Shown here piece by piece: positions 18,985 through 28,990 of a stretch of 40,495 nucleotides of DNA. The translations under genes were made by a program, and so were the position numbers. The notes beneath the pieces are model-generated. The model saw only the letters and a list, made by a program, of their open reading frames with translations, searched no databases and was not told the DNA's origin. Source of the DNA: Candidatus Izemoplasmatales bacterium. GTDB taxonomy: Bacteria > Bacillota_I > Bacilli_A > Izemoplasmatales > Hujiaoplasmataceae. The first letter of the stretch is position 1. Each line of letters starts with the position of its first letter. Where the stretch lies: positions 1 to 40,495 of the forward strand of contig JBAZNL010000014.1 of NCBI GenBank assembly GCA_041649275.1, read 5' to 3'.

Positions 18985-20187
18985 TCATTTGATCTTGCGG
19001 CATTCCAGGTAGTAGCGCTTCTCGGTGGCTTCGCCCATCGAGAACGTCTTGCGGGGCAGGACGCCCTCCTTCGAGACGTACTCGACGAGGTCTCTCTTGT
19101 TCATCGGCGGGAGCGTGATCCCGACGGCGAATTCGTCCGTCTGGCAGACGGCCTTCAGGTTCTCGATCCCGTGGACGTAGTCGACGTGGGCGAAGGGATT
19201 CTTCTTCACGTAGGCGTCGACGTACTCCTGGATCAGCTTCACCGCCTCGGGGGCGGATTCGGGCAGGTAGAACGGCTTCGAGCCGCCCTTCTTGGTGTAG
19301 GTGAGGCAGAAGGCGTCTCCCCGTTCGAGGTCGTAGAGCCCTTCCATGAAGTCCTCGGTGGCGTTGAAGACGACGCGGTGGATCGGTTCGAACTGGAGTC
19401 CCTGGTCGTAGATGTTCTCGAGCTCCGCCATCGCGTAGCGGGCGGGATGCTCGAGCAGTTCGATGCCGGAAAGCGTCGGCTTGATCTTCTCCCAGCACGC
19501 CTTGGCGGCGGCGAGGGAATGGTTCCCGTCGCCGACGGCGAACTGGAAGCGGTGCGGGACGATCAACCGATCGAGTTCTTTGATCACGGACGCGGTGTCT
19601 TTGATCATGTAGCCGGTGACGTGGCCGCCGCCCATGTTCAGGTCGAAGTCGTAGACCTTCGGGAATTCGTTCCGCCGTTCGAAGAGACGCTCGATGATCC
19701 GGGATTCCGGATCGTCCATCAGGAGCATCACGTGCGGCAGTTCGAGGGGCGCGTCCTCGCGGATCTTGACGCGCGGCGGGATCCGGGATGCGACCGTCTT
19801 CTCGGTGCCGCAGACGAGCGATTCGTTGTCGGGGTCGGGGGAGTACTGGTCGAGGTCGACCGCGACCACGAGGCCGAGGCGGCGCTCCTTGTAGGGGGTC
19901 CTGCGGTCGAGCAGGATGAAGCATTCGCCGAGATCGCGGAAGACGCCGTGCTCGAGGTAGAGTTCCATCGTCTTGTCGATCCGGGCGATCCGCTCCAGCG
20001 GATGGTCCTCGAGGAAGGCCTCGGGGAGGATCATCTGGAGGGTCGAGGGGGCGGGTCCGACGTACCGTTCGAGATTATGCCAGTATTCCGGTTCGGAGGT
20101 GAACTGGTCGCAGGCGACGACCGCCCAGCGGGTCAGGTCGGTGCCCTCGCGGGGCAACAGGATGCGGGGGGGCTTGACGGCGCTCAT
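18985..20187 (-). CDS. DUF1015 family protein, serine-operon partner
   Basis: 400 aa, matching DUF1015 by overall pattern: RWAVVACDQFTSEPEYW near the start, GVFRDLGECFILLDR, a central FAVGDGNHSLAAAKACW and the C-terminal HGIENLKAVCQ. The VGDGNHS motif is the family's most conserved stretch and may be a catalytic or phosphate-binding loop. The family is widely found beside serC and serA in Firmicutes, but its reaction is not established to my knowledge. AAGGAGG precedes the ATG, 15 bases after the gdhA stop. Role in serine metabolism is inferred from position only. Confidence 0.9.
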   Translation of the reverse strand: MSAVKPPRILLPREGTDLTRWAVVACDQFTSEPEYWHNLERYVGPAPSTLQMILPEAFLEDHPLERIARIDKTMELYLEHGVFRDLGECFILLDRRTPYKERRLGLVVAVDLDQYSPDPDNESLVCGTEKTVASRIPPRVKIREDAPLELPHVMLLMDDPESRIIERLFERRNEFPKVYDFDLNMGGGHVTGYMIKDTASVIKELDRLIVPHRFQFAVGDGNHSLAAAKACWEKIKPTLSGIELLEHPARYAMAELENIYDQGLQFEPIHRVVFNATEDFMEGLYDLERGDAFCLTYTKKGGSKPFYLPESAPEAVKLIQEYVDAYVKKNPFAHVDYVHGIENLKAVCQTDEFAVGITLPPMNKRDLVEYVSKEGVLPRKTFSMGEATEKRYYLECRKIK

Positions 20188-20202
20188 CGGGATCCCTCCT
20201 TG

Positions 20203-21549
20203 TCAGAGGGTTCCCTGCTCGAGCATCGCCTGGTAGACCTTGAGGAACCCGGCGATGTTCGCGCCGGCGACGAGGTTGTGCGTGCCGGTGTACTTCATCG
20301 CGGCCTCGTCGGCCTTCTTGAAGATGCCCGCCATGATCTCGTGCAGCTTCGCGTCGACCTCTTCGAAGGTCCAGTTCAGATGCATCGCGTTCTGCGTCAT
20401 CTCGAGGCCGGAGACGGCGACGCCGCCGGCGTTCGCGGCCTTGCCCGGGGCGAAGAGGACGCCGTGGGTGAGGAGGTAGTTGGTCGCGTCGAGCGTCGTC
20501 GGCATGTTCGCGCCCTCGACGACCATCCAGCAGCCGTTCCTGACGAGGGCTTCCGCGCTCGGCAGATAGATCTCGTTTTGGGTCGCGCACGGCATGGCGA
20601 TGTCGCAGGGGATCGTCCAGATCGACTTCGTGTCGGGGTTGAAGACGGCCTCCGGATGGGTCAGGCGATACTTGTCCATGACGACGGAATTCGTCTTCGA
20701 GAGGTTCCTGAGGAGTTCGAGGTCGATGCCGTTCTCGTCGTGGATGACGCCCGCCATGTCGGACATGGCGACGACCTTCGCGCCCAGTTCGGTCGCCTTC
20801 TGGGCGGCCATCCAGCCGACCTTGCCGGCGCCGGAGATGATCACGCGCTTGTTCTTGAAGGTATCGTTTCGATATGCCCGAAGCATCTCCTCGGCGAAGT
20901 AGCAGACGCCGTAGCCGGTGGCTTCGCTCCGTCCGAGCGAGCCGCCGGAGGCGATGCCCTTCGAGGTGAAGACGCCGTTCCACTCGCGGTTCATCTTCTT
21001 GTAGAAGCCGAACATGTAGCCGATCTCCCGGGCGCCGACGCCGAGGTCGCCTGCGGGGACGTCCTCGTTCGGACCGATGTGCTGCCAGAGCTCGGACATG
21101 AAGGACTGGCAGAAGGTCATGATCTCCTGATCGGACTTGCCGGAGGGGTCGAAGTCGGCGCCGCCCTTGGCGCCGCCCATCGGCAGACCCGTCAGCGAGT
21201 TCTTGAAGGTCTGTTCGAAGCCGAGGAACTTGCAGATGGATTCGTTGACGTTCGGGGCGAAGCGGATGCCACCCTTGTACGGGCCGATCGCCGAGTTGAA
21301 CTGGACGCGCATCGCCCGGGCAACGCGGATCTTGCCGTCGTCGCCGGTCCAGGTGACGCGGAACTTGATGACGCGCTCGGGTTCGACGATGCGCTCCATG
21401 ACCGAATACTTCTCGATGTTGGGTTCCTTGTCGACGAGGACGTCCATCGATCCGAAGAACTCCTCGACCGCCTGGATGAACTCCGGTTGGTCGCCGTAAC
21501 GCTTCTTGACATCCGTGAAGACCCTGTTGAGATAACCGCTGTTGAACAT
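20203..21549 (-). CDS. gdhA: NADP-type glutamate dehydrogenase
   Basis: 448 aa, the usual length of the hexameric bacterial enzyme. Substrate-binding stretches are FNSAIGPYKGGIRF and GLPMGGAKGG, whose Lys128 corresponds to the catalytic lysine. The Rossmann region has VIISGAGKVGWMAAQ. It reductively aminates 2-oxoglutarate with ammonium to glutamate. NADP preference is inferred from overall similarity to the anabolic group. First gene of the operon with DUF1015, serC and serA. Its leader is unusually long (about 185 bases from the predicted start) and holds a possible attenuator; a cre-like box lies in the promoter. Confidence 0.96.
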   Translation of the reverse strand: MFNSGYLNRVFTDVKKRYGDQPEFIQAVEEFFGSMDVLVDKEPNIEKYSVMERIVEPERVIKFRVTWTGDDGKIRVARAMRVQFNSAIGPYKGGIRFAPNVNESICKFLGFEQTFKNSLTGLPMGGAKGGADFDPSGKSDQEIMTFCQSFMSELWQHIGPNEDVPAGDLGVGAREIGYMFGFYKKMNREWNGVFTSKGIASGGSLGRSEATGYGVCYFAEEMLRAYRNDTFKNKRVIISGAGKVGWMAAQKATELGAKVVAMSDMAGVIHDENGIDLELLRNLSKTNSVVMDKYRLTHPEAVFNPDTKSIWTIPCDIAMPCATQNEIYLPSAEALVRNGCWMVVEGANMPTTLDATNYLLTHGVLFAPGKAANAGGVAVSGLEMTQNAMHLNWTFEEVDAKLHEIMAGIFKKADEAAMKYTGTHNLVAGANIAGFLKVYQAMLEQGTL

Positions 21550-21614
21550 GCTTTCTCCTCGTACTTTCTTTTCTATTGTATTTCGCCTTTAGGCGAGTTG
21601 GTTCCGGCAGACAG

Positions 21615-21679
21615 AAAAAAAACAAATGCTGGGGTGACCGATGGAATGCTTAGAAAAAGTCCACCTTTCGAGACATTTG
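21615..21679 (-). promoter_or_regulatory. Possible attenuator hairpin in the gdhA leader
   Basis: On the minus strand CAAATG (21679-21674) can pair with CATTTG (21628-21623), with an imperfect inner GGTGGAC/GTCACC pairing, and eight T residues follow directly (21622-21615). It sits inside the predicted 5' leader, so it could act as a regulated terminator. A smaller hairpin (TCGCC/GGCGA) follows near the ribosome site. No known riboswitch class was recognised. Confidence 0.45.
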
Positions 21680-21739
21680 TTCTTGATCGGATTCGACGTT
21701 TCGGGAGGGCGACTCGTCTACCTCCGCTTGACCATCACC

Positions 21740-21768
21740 ATTATACAATGAAAGCGCTTTATATGCAA
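21740..21768 (-). promoter_or_regulatory. Promoter of the gdhA operon
   Basis: TTGCAT (21768-21763), 17-base spacer and a perfect TATAAT (21745-21740) on the minus strand. Confidence 0.75.
21749..21762. promoter_or_regulatory. cre-like (CcpA) operator inside the gdhA promoter spacer
   Basis: TGAAAGCGCTTTAT matches the catabolite-responsive consensus (TGWAANCGNTNWCA) at 12 of 14 positions, with the palindromic core AAAGCGCTTT. It fills the spacer between -35 and -10, a position where a bound repressor would block RNA polymerase. CcpA is the expected binder in Firmicutes; its gene is not in the window. Confidence 0.7.
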
Positions 21769-22006
21769 GCCAAAAAGCGGTGGGATAGACATGAAAAGGA
21801 GATTCCACGACCATGATCGGCAAGACCGACCCATCGACGGTACTCACTTCGTCGATATGATGTTCTCTACATCGGGTAGAACGTTTATCATTACGATCGG
21901 GAAAAATCTGTTAGCAGGTCGTACCGGACCATCATTAAGGGACGATTGTGGATCGACCGATACCATAAACTCTTTCCGTCTTCTTCTCCGACCGATTTCC
22001 GTCGTG

Positions 22007-22036
22007 AAAAGCGAGAACCGGCATGTTCTCGCTTTT
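22007..22036. terminator. Terminator downstream of the LRR protein gene
   Basis: Perfect 12-bp stem AAAAGCGAGAAC/GTTCTCGCTTTT with a 6-base loop. It reads into T-rich ends on both strands; on the minus strand it is about 90 bases after the stop at 22126. The stretch 21770-22006 shows no gene. Confidence 0.75.
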
Positions 22037-22125
22037 GAATGAGGTCATCAACTCGCGTTGACTGAGTGTAACGGTTTTTCACCAGGATTTCCGATTGACT
22101 TGCATCATAAGGCAGAGCGGGTTCT

Positions 22126-25100
22126 TCATGATCCCGTGTACCCCCAAACGACGGGGCACCCCATGCTGTTCCAGTCAACGCTCCATCCGGCCGGCAATGA
22201 CGCCGCTTCACAATACACGTTGACGGATGACGAGCCGAGAAATTGATTGCCGCCCACGACAGTCACGGATTCGGGAATCAGCACAAACGATAATAGGTAG
22301 CAGGAATTGAAGACGCGGATTCCCAGGGTCGTCAACTCCTGAGGGAGCGATATGGAGGTGAGACTGGTGCATTGCCAGAATGCGTAGTTGCCGATGGTCA
22401 GGAGATCGTCCGGCAGATTGATTCCCGTCAAGGCGAAGCAGTTTTCAAAGGCGTTGTTCCCGATGCTCGACAGAAGCGATCCCGGTTCGAACGTAATCTG
22501 CGATAGATCACTCGCCGTACTGAAGGCAAAAGACTTGATGCTGGTGACTGACGACGGTATCGTGACGCTTTGGATCGAAGCGTTGGCGAATGCATACGAT
22601 TCGATCGAAACGGTCGGCATTCCCCCCAGTTCATCCGGAATGACGAGATCCGTGCCAGAGAAACTCGGGGACAGCCCCATCACATAACTCCCGGACAGGC
22701 TCGCCATGTATTTGACGGCACCATCATCACCGAGTTCGATGAACCCCCAATATACGGGACGATTGGAGGCATTCCATGTTGAACTCCACTCACTCGGCTG
22801 TGAGGAAGCCGCACAATAGATGATGATTGCGGTTGCCTGATAAAAAGCATATCCGCCGATGGAGGCGACGCAATCCGGTATGTGGATTGTTTTCATTTGC
22901 GATTGGCCGCGGAATGCATCCGTGCGAATGCCGGTGACAGGGTATCCTTCGACGACCGGCGCGATGACGAAGTCCGTGGCCAGCGAACCATCCTGACGGC
23001 CGATGACGGTCGCCGTGTCGTCGGAGGATATCGCATATTCGATTTCATTGAAGACGACCGTCGATTCATATCCCCATACGATCGCTTGCGATGCCGTATA
23101 CGTCCAGTTCTCATTCCACCCCGAGGGAGCGGAGATCCCTTCGACGAACAGGACCGAGGCTGTGCCGATTCCTTGAAATGCGCCCGATCCGATGGTCGTG
23201 ACGGAGGTCGTGACGATGAACCTCATCAGTTTGGTCCCCATGAATGCCGCATTGCCGATCGAGACAAGGATAGGCTGGACATAAGTCACCGACGAAAGAT
23301 TACTTGCATAGAAGAACGTATAGTTCTCGATCGTCGTGATCGGGGCGTTGACGACGAGAGATCTGATGTTGGTGTTGTTTCTGAATGCATTCGCGACCAA
23401 CCGGATGACCGTCAACCCCGATAACGTTTCAGGAATCGTCATGTCCGATGCCGTCGAGCTTGTCGATGGACGGATGACGGTAACCGTATCGTCCTTCAAT
23501 TGGGCATAGAGCCACTCGCCATCGTCGATTACCGTGGAAACATTGAAAACGCTCGGAGTCGTGGTGACGCCATTCCCGGCCCAGTCAACATCCCATGATG
23601 CAGGTGCCGACTCGAAGGAGCTCAGAAGAACCAGCTTCGTACACCCGGAAAATGCGTATGCACCGATGGTTGTCACGCTGGTAGGTACATCCAACAAGGC
23701 CAGTTTGCTGCATCCAGAAAACGCACTGGAGCCGATGGTGATCAACGAATCGGGCAACGTAAGTTGACTGACCTTGCTCAATGAACTGAACGCGCTGCTT
23801 CCGATCGTCGTTAACGTATCCGGCAAGATCAGCGTCGTCACATTGGTGACCCCGCTGAATGCGGACGAACCGATGCCCGTGACGCCTTCACTGACGATGA
23901 TCGATGTCAATCCGGTACATCCGGAAAACGCTTTCGATCCGACTTCCTGGACGCCCCCGGGAATCGTCACGGCTTGAAGCGCAAGACATTTTTCAAAAGC
24001 GCTGTTGCCAATTGCCGTGACGGATGAAGGAATGGTGAAATGGAGTAATGCGCAATTATAGAAGGCGTATGCGCCGATCGTACCCAATGTGCCCGGAACG
24101 ACGAACGACGCGAGTTTGGTACAGTTGTAGAATGCCATATCCCCAATGTCGGAGATCGATGCGTTTGTCACAAATGAAACCAATGAAACCGCACTGGTGA
24201 ACGCCTCATTGCCGATCGTGATGATCGACGAGGAGAGCGTGACATTCGTGATGGCGTCGCATTCTCTGAACGCACCTTCCCCGATCGTCTCGACCGAGGC
24301 GGGCAATGTGACGCTTGTCAAGGATTTGCACTGGTAGAACGCATAATCGCCGATGGAGACGAGATGGTCGGGCCAAACAACGTTCGCAAGAGCCGAGCAA
24401 TCATAGAACGTTTGAACCCCGATCTGCGTCACCTGGGCCGGGAAGGAAAACTCAGAGAGACCGGACGCACTGAATGCGTTTCCGCCGATGGAGACCACGC
24501 TGTCAGGCAACGCGATAGCGGTCAACGATGGACAATATGCGAATGCAGATGTACCGATTTCGGTCACGTCCGAGTGAATGAGGATGCTGTTCAATGCCGT
24601 GCAATTGCTGAACAGGGAGTTCGCAATGACGCCGATGTCTCCCCATATCTCGACGGTAGTCAACGATGTGCATTGGTAAAAGGCATGTGTGCCGACTGTT
24701 GTCACGCTTGCGGGAATCGTGATTTCGGTCAGGGACACGCAGCCAGAGAATGCATAATCGGAAATGGTCGTCAGCGACACCGGCCATGTGAGTTCCACAA
24801 GGGATGAACATTGTGAGAATGCATAAGAACCGATTGTTTCGATGGCCGACGGCAATTGCACGTCCACTAGATTCGTACAGCCACTGCAGAACGCAACGGG
24901 GATTTCGGATGCGGCAGAGAGGACGATCAACGTCGTCAATCCAGTGCATCCGGCGAATGCATATGTCTCCATCGAGACGATCGATTCGGGGATTGTCACG
25001 GATGTGATCGAGACGAGATCGGCGAAGGCCCGATATCCAATATGCGTCACTGCGACCCCAAGATATGAATTCGGGATGACGACGTTCACATCGGATCCTT

Positions 25101-28100
25101 CGTATCCGGTCACGGTATATGTGCCTTGCGAGTTCAACACGAAGACGAACGGATTCGGATCCCACTTCGCGTAGAGAACCAGTCCGTTCGATGTTGCATC
25201 GTAATACGGGAAATCGATGGAATCACCAAGCAGCTCGGCATTGTCATACCATCCGGCGAACAGGTATGCGACGCGCTGTGTCGTCGGCGACGACGACAGC
25301 ACATAATCCGAGACGCTTTCGACCGATGTCCCGCCGTTCGTCTCGAAGACGAATGTTCTGTATTGCATGGTGAACGAGAAGATGACGGGACGATTGCTGT
25401 TGTTCCATTCGGAATCCCAAGTACTGCCGACCTGTGCAAGATTCGTGAAGATCAGCAGCGAACTGCATCCATTGAAGACATAACCCCCCATGTCGACGAC
25501 TGTATCGGGAACATAGATGTCCGTCAACAAACGGCAGAATCCAAACGCTTGAAATCCGATGCCCGACAAGGGGGTGTTTTCCGGCATTTTGAACGAGACG
25601 AGTTTCAGGCAATGATAGAAGGCGTATTTACCAATCGTCGACAATGCAGATGAAGAGCCGAAAACGACGCGCGATAGATTCCCCGCACCCGCGAATGCAT
25701 TGGCACCCAAGGTCTCGGCCGTGTTTGGCAGTTCGATTTCCTGGATCGTGGAATTTTCATAGAACGCAAACGGTCCAATGCCGACGACCGTCAAACCCGC
25801 GATCGATCCGGGAATCACGATGGTCGACGACGACAATGTTGTTCCGAGAATCATCCCCTTGTCGCCTTGAAGAACCGCATAGCGCAACCCATCCGCGATT
25901 TCCGTGCGGATGAATCCGTACACGACTGGAAATTCAGAAGGATTCCATGGCAGGGAATTATTCTGGTTGACGTCTCCTTCGGTCCATCCGTCAGGAGCGG
26001 CTTCTGCTTCTGCGTAGATCACAAGGAGCGGACTCAATAGAAATGCCATGGATCCAATTGTCTGCACTTCACTTGGAATCACGACGCTCGTCAGTGATTC
26101 GCAACCATAGAACGCTTCGGACGCGATCGTGTCGATGGTTCCGGGCAGCACAACGGAGGTCAGCGTGATTCGATCGGCGAACGCTCTCGCGAAAACCGTC
26201 GTGACGGTCATTCCTTCGAGGGACTCGGGGATGACCAGTTCGGACGGAGCATATCCGGGAGACAAACCCAAGATCACCGCTTCGCCCGAACTGGTGACGG
26301 CATAACGGTATTCGCCGTTTATCCTTGTTTCTTGATAATCCCATAAAACGGGTCGATTGCTATCGTTCCAGCTCTGTTTGTTCAGTTCATCGACCTCCCA
26401 GCCGGTCGGTTTGGTAGCCGCTTCGGCAAAAATCAATAGCGATGGGCTTTGTAAGAAGGCACCCACACCGATTGACACGACACTTGACGGAAGATACGCT
26501 CGCTGCAACTGGGTCGCATATTGGAATGCGTTTGAACCGATCGTGACCACGCTGTCGGGGATCACGATATCGGTAAGGGAGGAACACATGGAAAATGCTG
26601 CATAACCGATCTCCAACAGTCCCGTCGGCAACGTGACATCCTGAAGCAGGGAGCACTTGGCGAACGCGGACGAGCCGATGACTGTTAAGGCGGAAGAGGT
26701 GGCGAATGTGATCGATGTTAACAATGGAGAAGAGTAGAACGCCATGGCGCGGATTTCTCTGATCGATGCGGGAATCGACAACGATTCCATCAACGAAAGT
26801 TCACGATAAGCATCTTCATAGATGATGGAAACCGGCATTTCGTCGATGAATGCGGGTACCTGGACGGAAGATGCGTTGATCGATTCATCGACCGACCAGA
26901 TTCCAACGGTATGATCAGAATGAACGATATATTCATACTGACTGTTTTGGCGCGACTCCACATACCCCCAGACGAACTGTCCGGTCGTTCGGCACCACTC
27001 CTCATGCCAGGCTTCCGGCTGTTCGGCGGACCGCAAGTAGAGATTCATGTTGCCCGTGATCGCATTTCTGCCGATCGAGGTGACGGAAGCTGGGATGATG
27101 AGGGATGTGACGTTTGAAAGACCGTAGAGTCCGTAATCTTCGATGACGGTCAATCCTTCCGGCAGTTCGATCGAAATCATGTTGGTACATTGAAAGAACG
27201 CAGAGTGTTCGACGCTCCCGACGGTTTCGGGAATGACGATCGAGGTCAATGTCTGGCAGCCACTGAACATCTTCCCAGAGAAACCGATGAGGTTCATCCC
27301 ATCGATCTGTGACGGCAGAACGACATCGGTCGGCACGAATCCCGCCGCGAGTTCCAGCAGATAGACTTCGTCAGTTGAGGTGATTGCATAAACGTACTCG
27401 TCGGTCCTGTCCGTCGAACGGTAATTCCAGACCACATCCGCCATGTAATAATCCCAACCATCCGACCAATTCGCCTGTCTTTCCCCAGCATCGACCAGCA
27501 GGATGATTTGATTTGACAAAGCGAAGGCATACTCGTCGATGACGATGACGCTTTCCGGGATTTGGACATATCGCAGATCGGTACATTCGCCGAACGCCCA
27601 TGATTCGAGGCTCAACAGGCCCGAGGGAAGGGCGACTTCCGTCAGACGGTTGCACGCGTGGAATGCGGCGTACCCGATCGACAGCAAGCGATCCGGCAAA
27701 TCAATCTGGCGGAGATTATCGCATTCGTTGAAGGCATAATCCTCGATCGTCCTCAAGTACGCCGGAAACGCGAAGTCGACGATTTGATCCATTCCCGAAA
27801 AGGCCGATGGGCCGATGGATGTGACGGGTAATCCTGCGATGGTATCAGGGATGATCACGGTGCTCTCGGTACCGACATATCCGACGATGCTGATCTGCGT
27901 CCCGCTTGACTCATATTGGATTCCCGTGGTCAGAGGAGCACACAGGTTGTACATGACGTGGATCACCGAATCGGCATCCCCATAGATGACATATGATCGG
28001 AAATACCCATTTTTCGACAACGGGAAACTCATCAGGAACTCGTGGGTCGTCCCGTTGATCTTGGATCCGGCATATTGAACGACCCCTACCGCATCGAATG

Positions 28101-28977
28101 TTGGATCGACGATCGACTCGTGATACAACACTCCGTATTCGATCAGAGTGGCATCGACCGGTAACTTGAACTGGCATAGATAGGATTGATACCCCGGACG
28201 AAGATGCACCGGAGTGCTCATCGATACCATGGCCTCGGGAGGAGTGTTCGGTTCGCCGAAAACGGCGACGATCTCTGTTTCTTCCAGGACCGTGAACGAA
28301 TATTGGGTCTCATAACTGACGATTCTGTTTCCGATCCGCCAAAATTGGAACGAATCCGATTCCAGGAGTGCGTTTGTGGAGACGGTGATCACCGTATTGA
28401 CCTGATAGGTCCCCCCGCCGGAACCGTTTACGACGCTGATCGTGCGGATATCATCGACGACTGCAGGAGAATACTGAAGAACGGTGACAAGATCCTGCGT
28501 GACGTTGGCGTATGTTGAACTCCATTTGGGGGTGGCGAAGACCATGCCCGGTTTGGAAATCGACGATGTATCCGGCTCGACCGCCGATCCTCCCGAAGCC
28601 ACGTACTGCAAATCGATCAGTCTGCCGTTGGCATCCATGAAGGCGACTACGTTCTTGGCCGATGGTTTGAACACCGCGATCAGATGCATCGAAGAGCTAA
28701 CGATGAACTCGTGATCAATCGCATAGTCCTTCTGCACGGCACCGTTAACGATCCAAAAAGAAAAGACGAATCCATCGATATCCTGCAGCGAACTCGTCAA
28801 TACCACCCTCGAACCGTACTGAACATCGTGAACGACAGTTGAGATGGTATTAGTTTCGTCAAAATACGTTTCGACAACGATATCGACCGCCGATTGATAT
28901 GAAGCCGAGACTTCCGTTGTACGTACTCCGAACACGGTTTGACATAGTGCAAGCAAGATCGTCGCAAGGATTTTCAT
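22126..28977 (-). CDS. Giant BspA-type leucine-rich-repeat surface protein
   Basis: 2283 aa from the ATG at 28977 (AGGAAGGG ribosome site; an in-frame codon further upstream is rejected). Signal peptide MKILATILLALCQTVFG. After about 350 N-terminal residues the protein is BspA/LRR_5 repeats of about 23 aa (for example VTSIGSSAFSGCTKL-like units with IPxSVxxIG). They are grouped in about nine blocks, each closed by a W..xWN....PVVWGY-type cap and a beta hairpin such as YRYAVTSSGEAVILG. An InlB B-type repeat (FVFETNGGTSVESV to LYAKWDPN) lies near residues 1200-1270. No LPxTG or membrane anchor ends the protein (final residues VVWGYTGS), so attachment is unexplained. BspA proteins bind host or surface ligands. 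Lower GC than neighbouring housekeeping genes. A tiny gene lies 13 bases upstream. Confidence 0.9.
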   Translation of the reverse strand: MKILATILLALCQTVFGVRTTEVSASYQSAVDIVVETYFDETNTISTVVHDVQYGSRVVLTSSLQDIDGFVFSFWIVNGAVQKDYAIDHEFIVSSSMHLIAVFKPSAKNVVAFMDANGRLIDLQYVASGGSAVEPDTSSISKPGMVFATPKWSSTYANVTQDLVTVLQYSPAVVDDIRTISVVNGSGGGTYQVNTVITVSTNALLESDSFQFWRIGNRIVSYETQYSFTVLEETEIVAVFGEPNTPPEAMVSMSTPVHLRPGYQSYLCQFKLPVDATLIEYGVLYHESIVDPTFDAVGVVQYAGSKINGTTHEFLMSFPLSKNGYFRSYVIYGDADSVIHVMYNLCAPLTTGIQYESSGTQISIVGYVGTESTVIIPDTIAGLPVTSIGPSAFSGMDQIVDFAFPAYLRTIEDYAFNECDNLRQIDLPDRLLSIGYAAFHACNRLTEVALPSGLLSLESWAFGECTDLRYVQIPESVIVIDEYAFALSNQIILLVDAGERQANWSDGWDYYMADVVWNYRSTDRTDEYVYAITSTDEVYLLELAAGFVPTDVVLPSQIDGMNLIGFSGKMFSGCQTLTSIVIPETVGSVEHSAFFQCTNMISIELPEGLTVIEDYGLYGLSNVTSLIIPASVTSIGRNAITGNMNLYLRSAEQPEAWHEEWCRTTGQFVWGYVESRQNSQYEYIVHSDHTVGIWSVDESINASSVQVPAFIDEMPVSIIYEDAYRELSLMESLSIPASIREIRAMAFYSSPLLTSITFATSSALTVIGSSAFAKCSLLQDVTLPTGLLEIGYAAFSMCSSLTDIVIPDSVVTIGSNAFQYATQLQRAYLPSSVVSIGVGAFLQSPSLLIFAEAATKPTGWEVDELNKQSWNDSNRPVLWDYQETRINGEYRYAVTSSGEAVILGLSPGYAPSELVIPESLEGMTVTTVFARAFADRITLTSVVLPGTIDTIASEAFYGCESLTSVVIPSEVQTIGSMAFLLSPLLVIYAEAEAAPDGWTEGDVNQNNSLPWNPSEFPVVYGFIRTEIADGLRYAVLQGDKGMILGTTLSSSTIVIPGSIAGLTVVGIGPFAFYENSTIQEIELPNTAETLGANAFAGAGNLSRVVFGSSSALSTIGKYAFYHCLKLVSFKMPENTPLSGIGFQAFGFCRLLTDIYVPDTVVDMGGYVFNGCSSLLIFTNLAQVGSTWDSEWNNSNRPVIFSFTMQYRTFVFETNGGTSVESVSDYVLSSSPTTQRVAYLFAGWYDNAELLGDSIDFPYYDATSNGLVLYAKWDPNPFVFVLNSQGTYTVTGYEGSDVNVVIPNSYLGVAVTHIGYRAFADLVSITSVTIPESIVSMETYAFAGCTGLTTLIVLSAASEIPVAFCSGCTNLVDVQLPSAIETIGSYAFSQCSSLVELTWPVSLTTISDYAFSGCVSLTEITIPASVTTVGTHAFYQCTSLTTVEIWGDIGVIANSLFSNCTALNSILIHSDVTEIGTSAFAYCPSLTAIALPDSVVSIGGNAFSASGLSEFSFPAQVTQIGVQTFYDCSALANVVWPDHLVSIGDYAFYQCKSLTSVTLPASVETIGEGAFRECDAITNVTLSSSIITIGNEAFTSAVSLVSFVTNASISDIGDMAFYNCTKLASFVVPGTLGTIGAYAFYNCALLHFTIPSSVTAIGNSAFEKCLALQAVTIPGGVQEVGSKAFSGCTGLTSIIVSEGVTGIGSSAFSGVTNVTTLILPDTLTTIGSSAFSSLSKVSQLTLPDSLITIGSSAFSGCSKLALLDVPTSVTTIGAYAFSGCTKLVLLSSFESAPASWDVDWAGNGVTTTPSVFNVSTVIDDGEWLYAQLKDDTVTVIRPSTSSTASDMTIPETLSGLTVIRLVANAFRNNTNIRSLVVNAPITTIENYTFFYASNLSSVTYVQPILVSIGNAAFMGTKLMRFIVTTSVTTIGSGAFQGIGTASVLFVEGISAPSGWNENWTYTASQAIVWGYESTVVFNEIEYAISSDDTATVIGRQDGSLATDFVIAPVVEGYPVTGIRTDAFRGQSQMKTIHIPDCVASIGGYAFYQATAIIIYCAASSQPSEWSSTWNASNRPVYWGFIELGDDGAVKYMASLSGSYVMGLSPSFSGTDLVIPDELGGMPTVSIESYAFANASIQSVTIPSSVTSIKSFAFSTASDLSQITFEPGSLLSSIGNNAFENCFALTGINLPDDLLTIGNYAFWQCTSLTSISLPQELTTLGIRVFNSCYLLSFVLIPESVTVVGGNQFLGSSSVNVYCEAASLPAGWSVDWNSMGCPVVWGYTGS

Positions 28978-28990
28978 TTGTTCACCCTTC

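Noticed and set aside
21600..21700. T-box or other known riboswitch in the gdhA leader
   Set aside because: The GGTGGAC stretch does not match the T-box AGGGTGGnACCGCG core, and no specifier stem was found. Reported only as a possible attenuator.
17692..21816. Very long open frame on the plus strand opposite gdhA, DUF1015, serC and serA
   Set aside because: It is antisense to four recognised genes; long open frames opposite GC-rich coding DNA are expected, and it is rich in Asp, Val, Glu and Arg with no domain or ribosome site.
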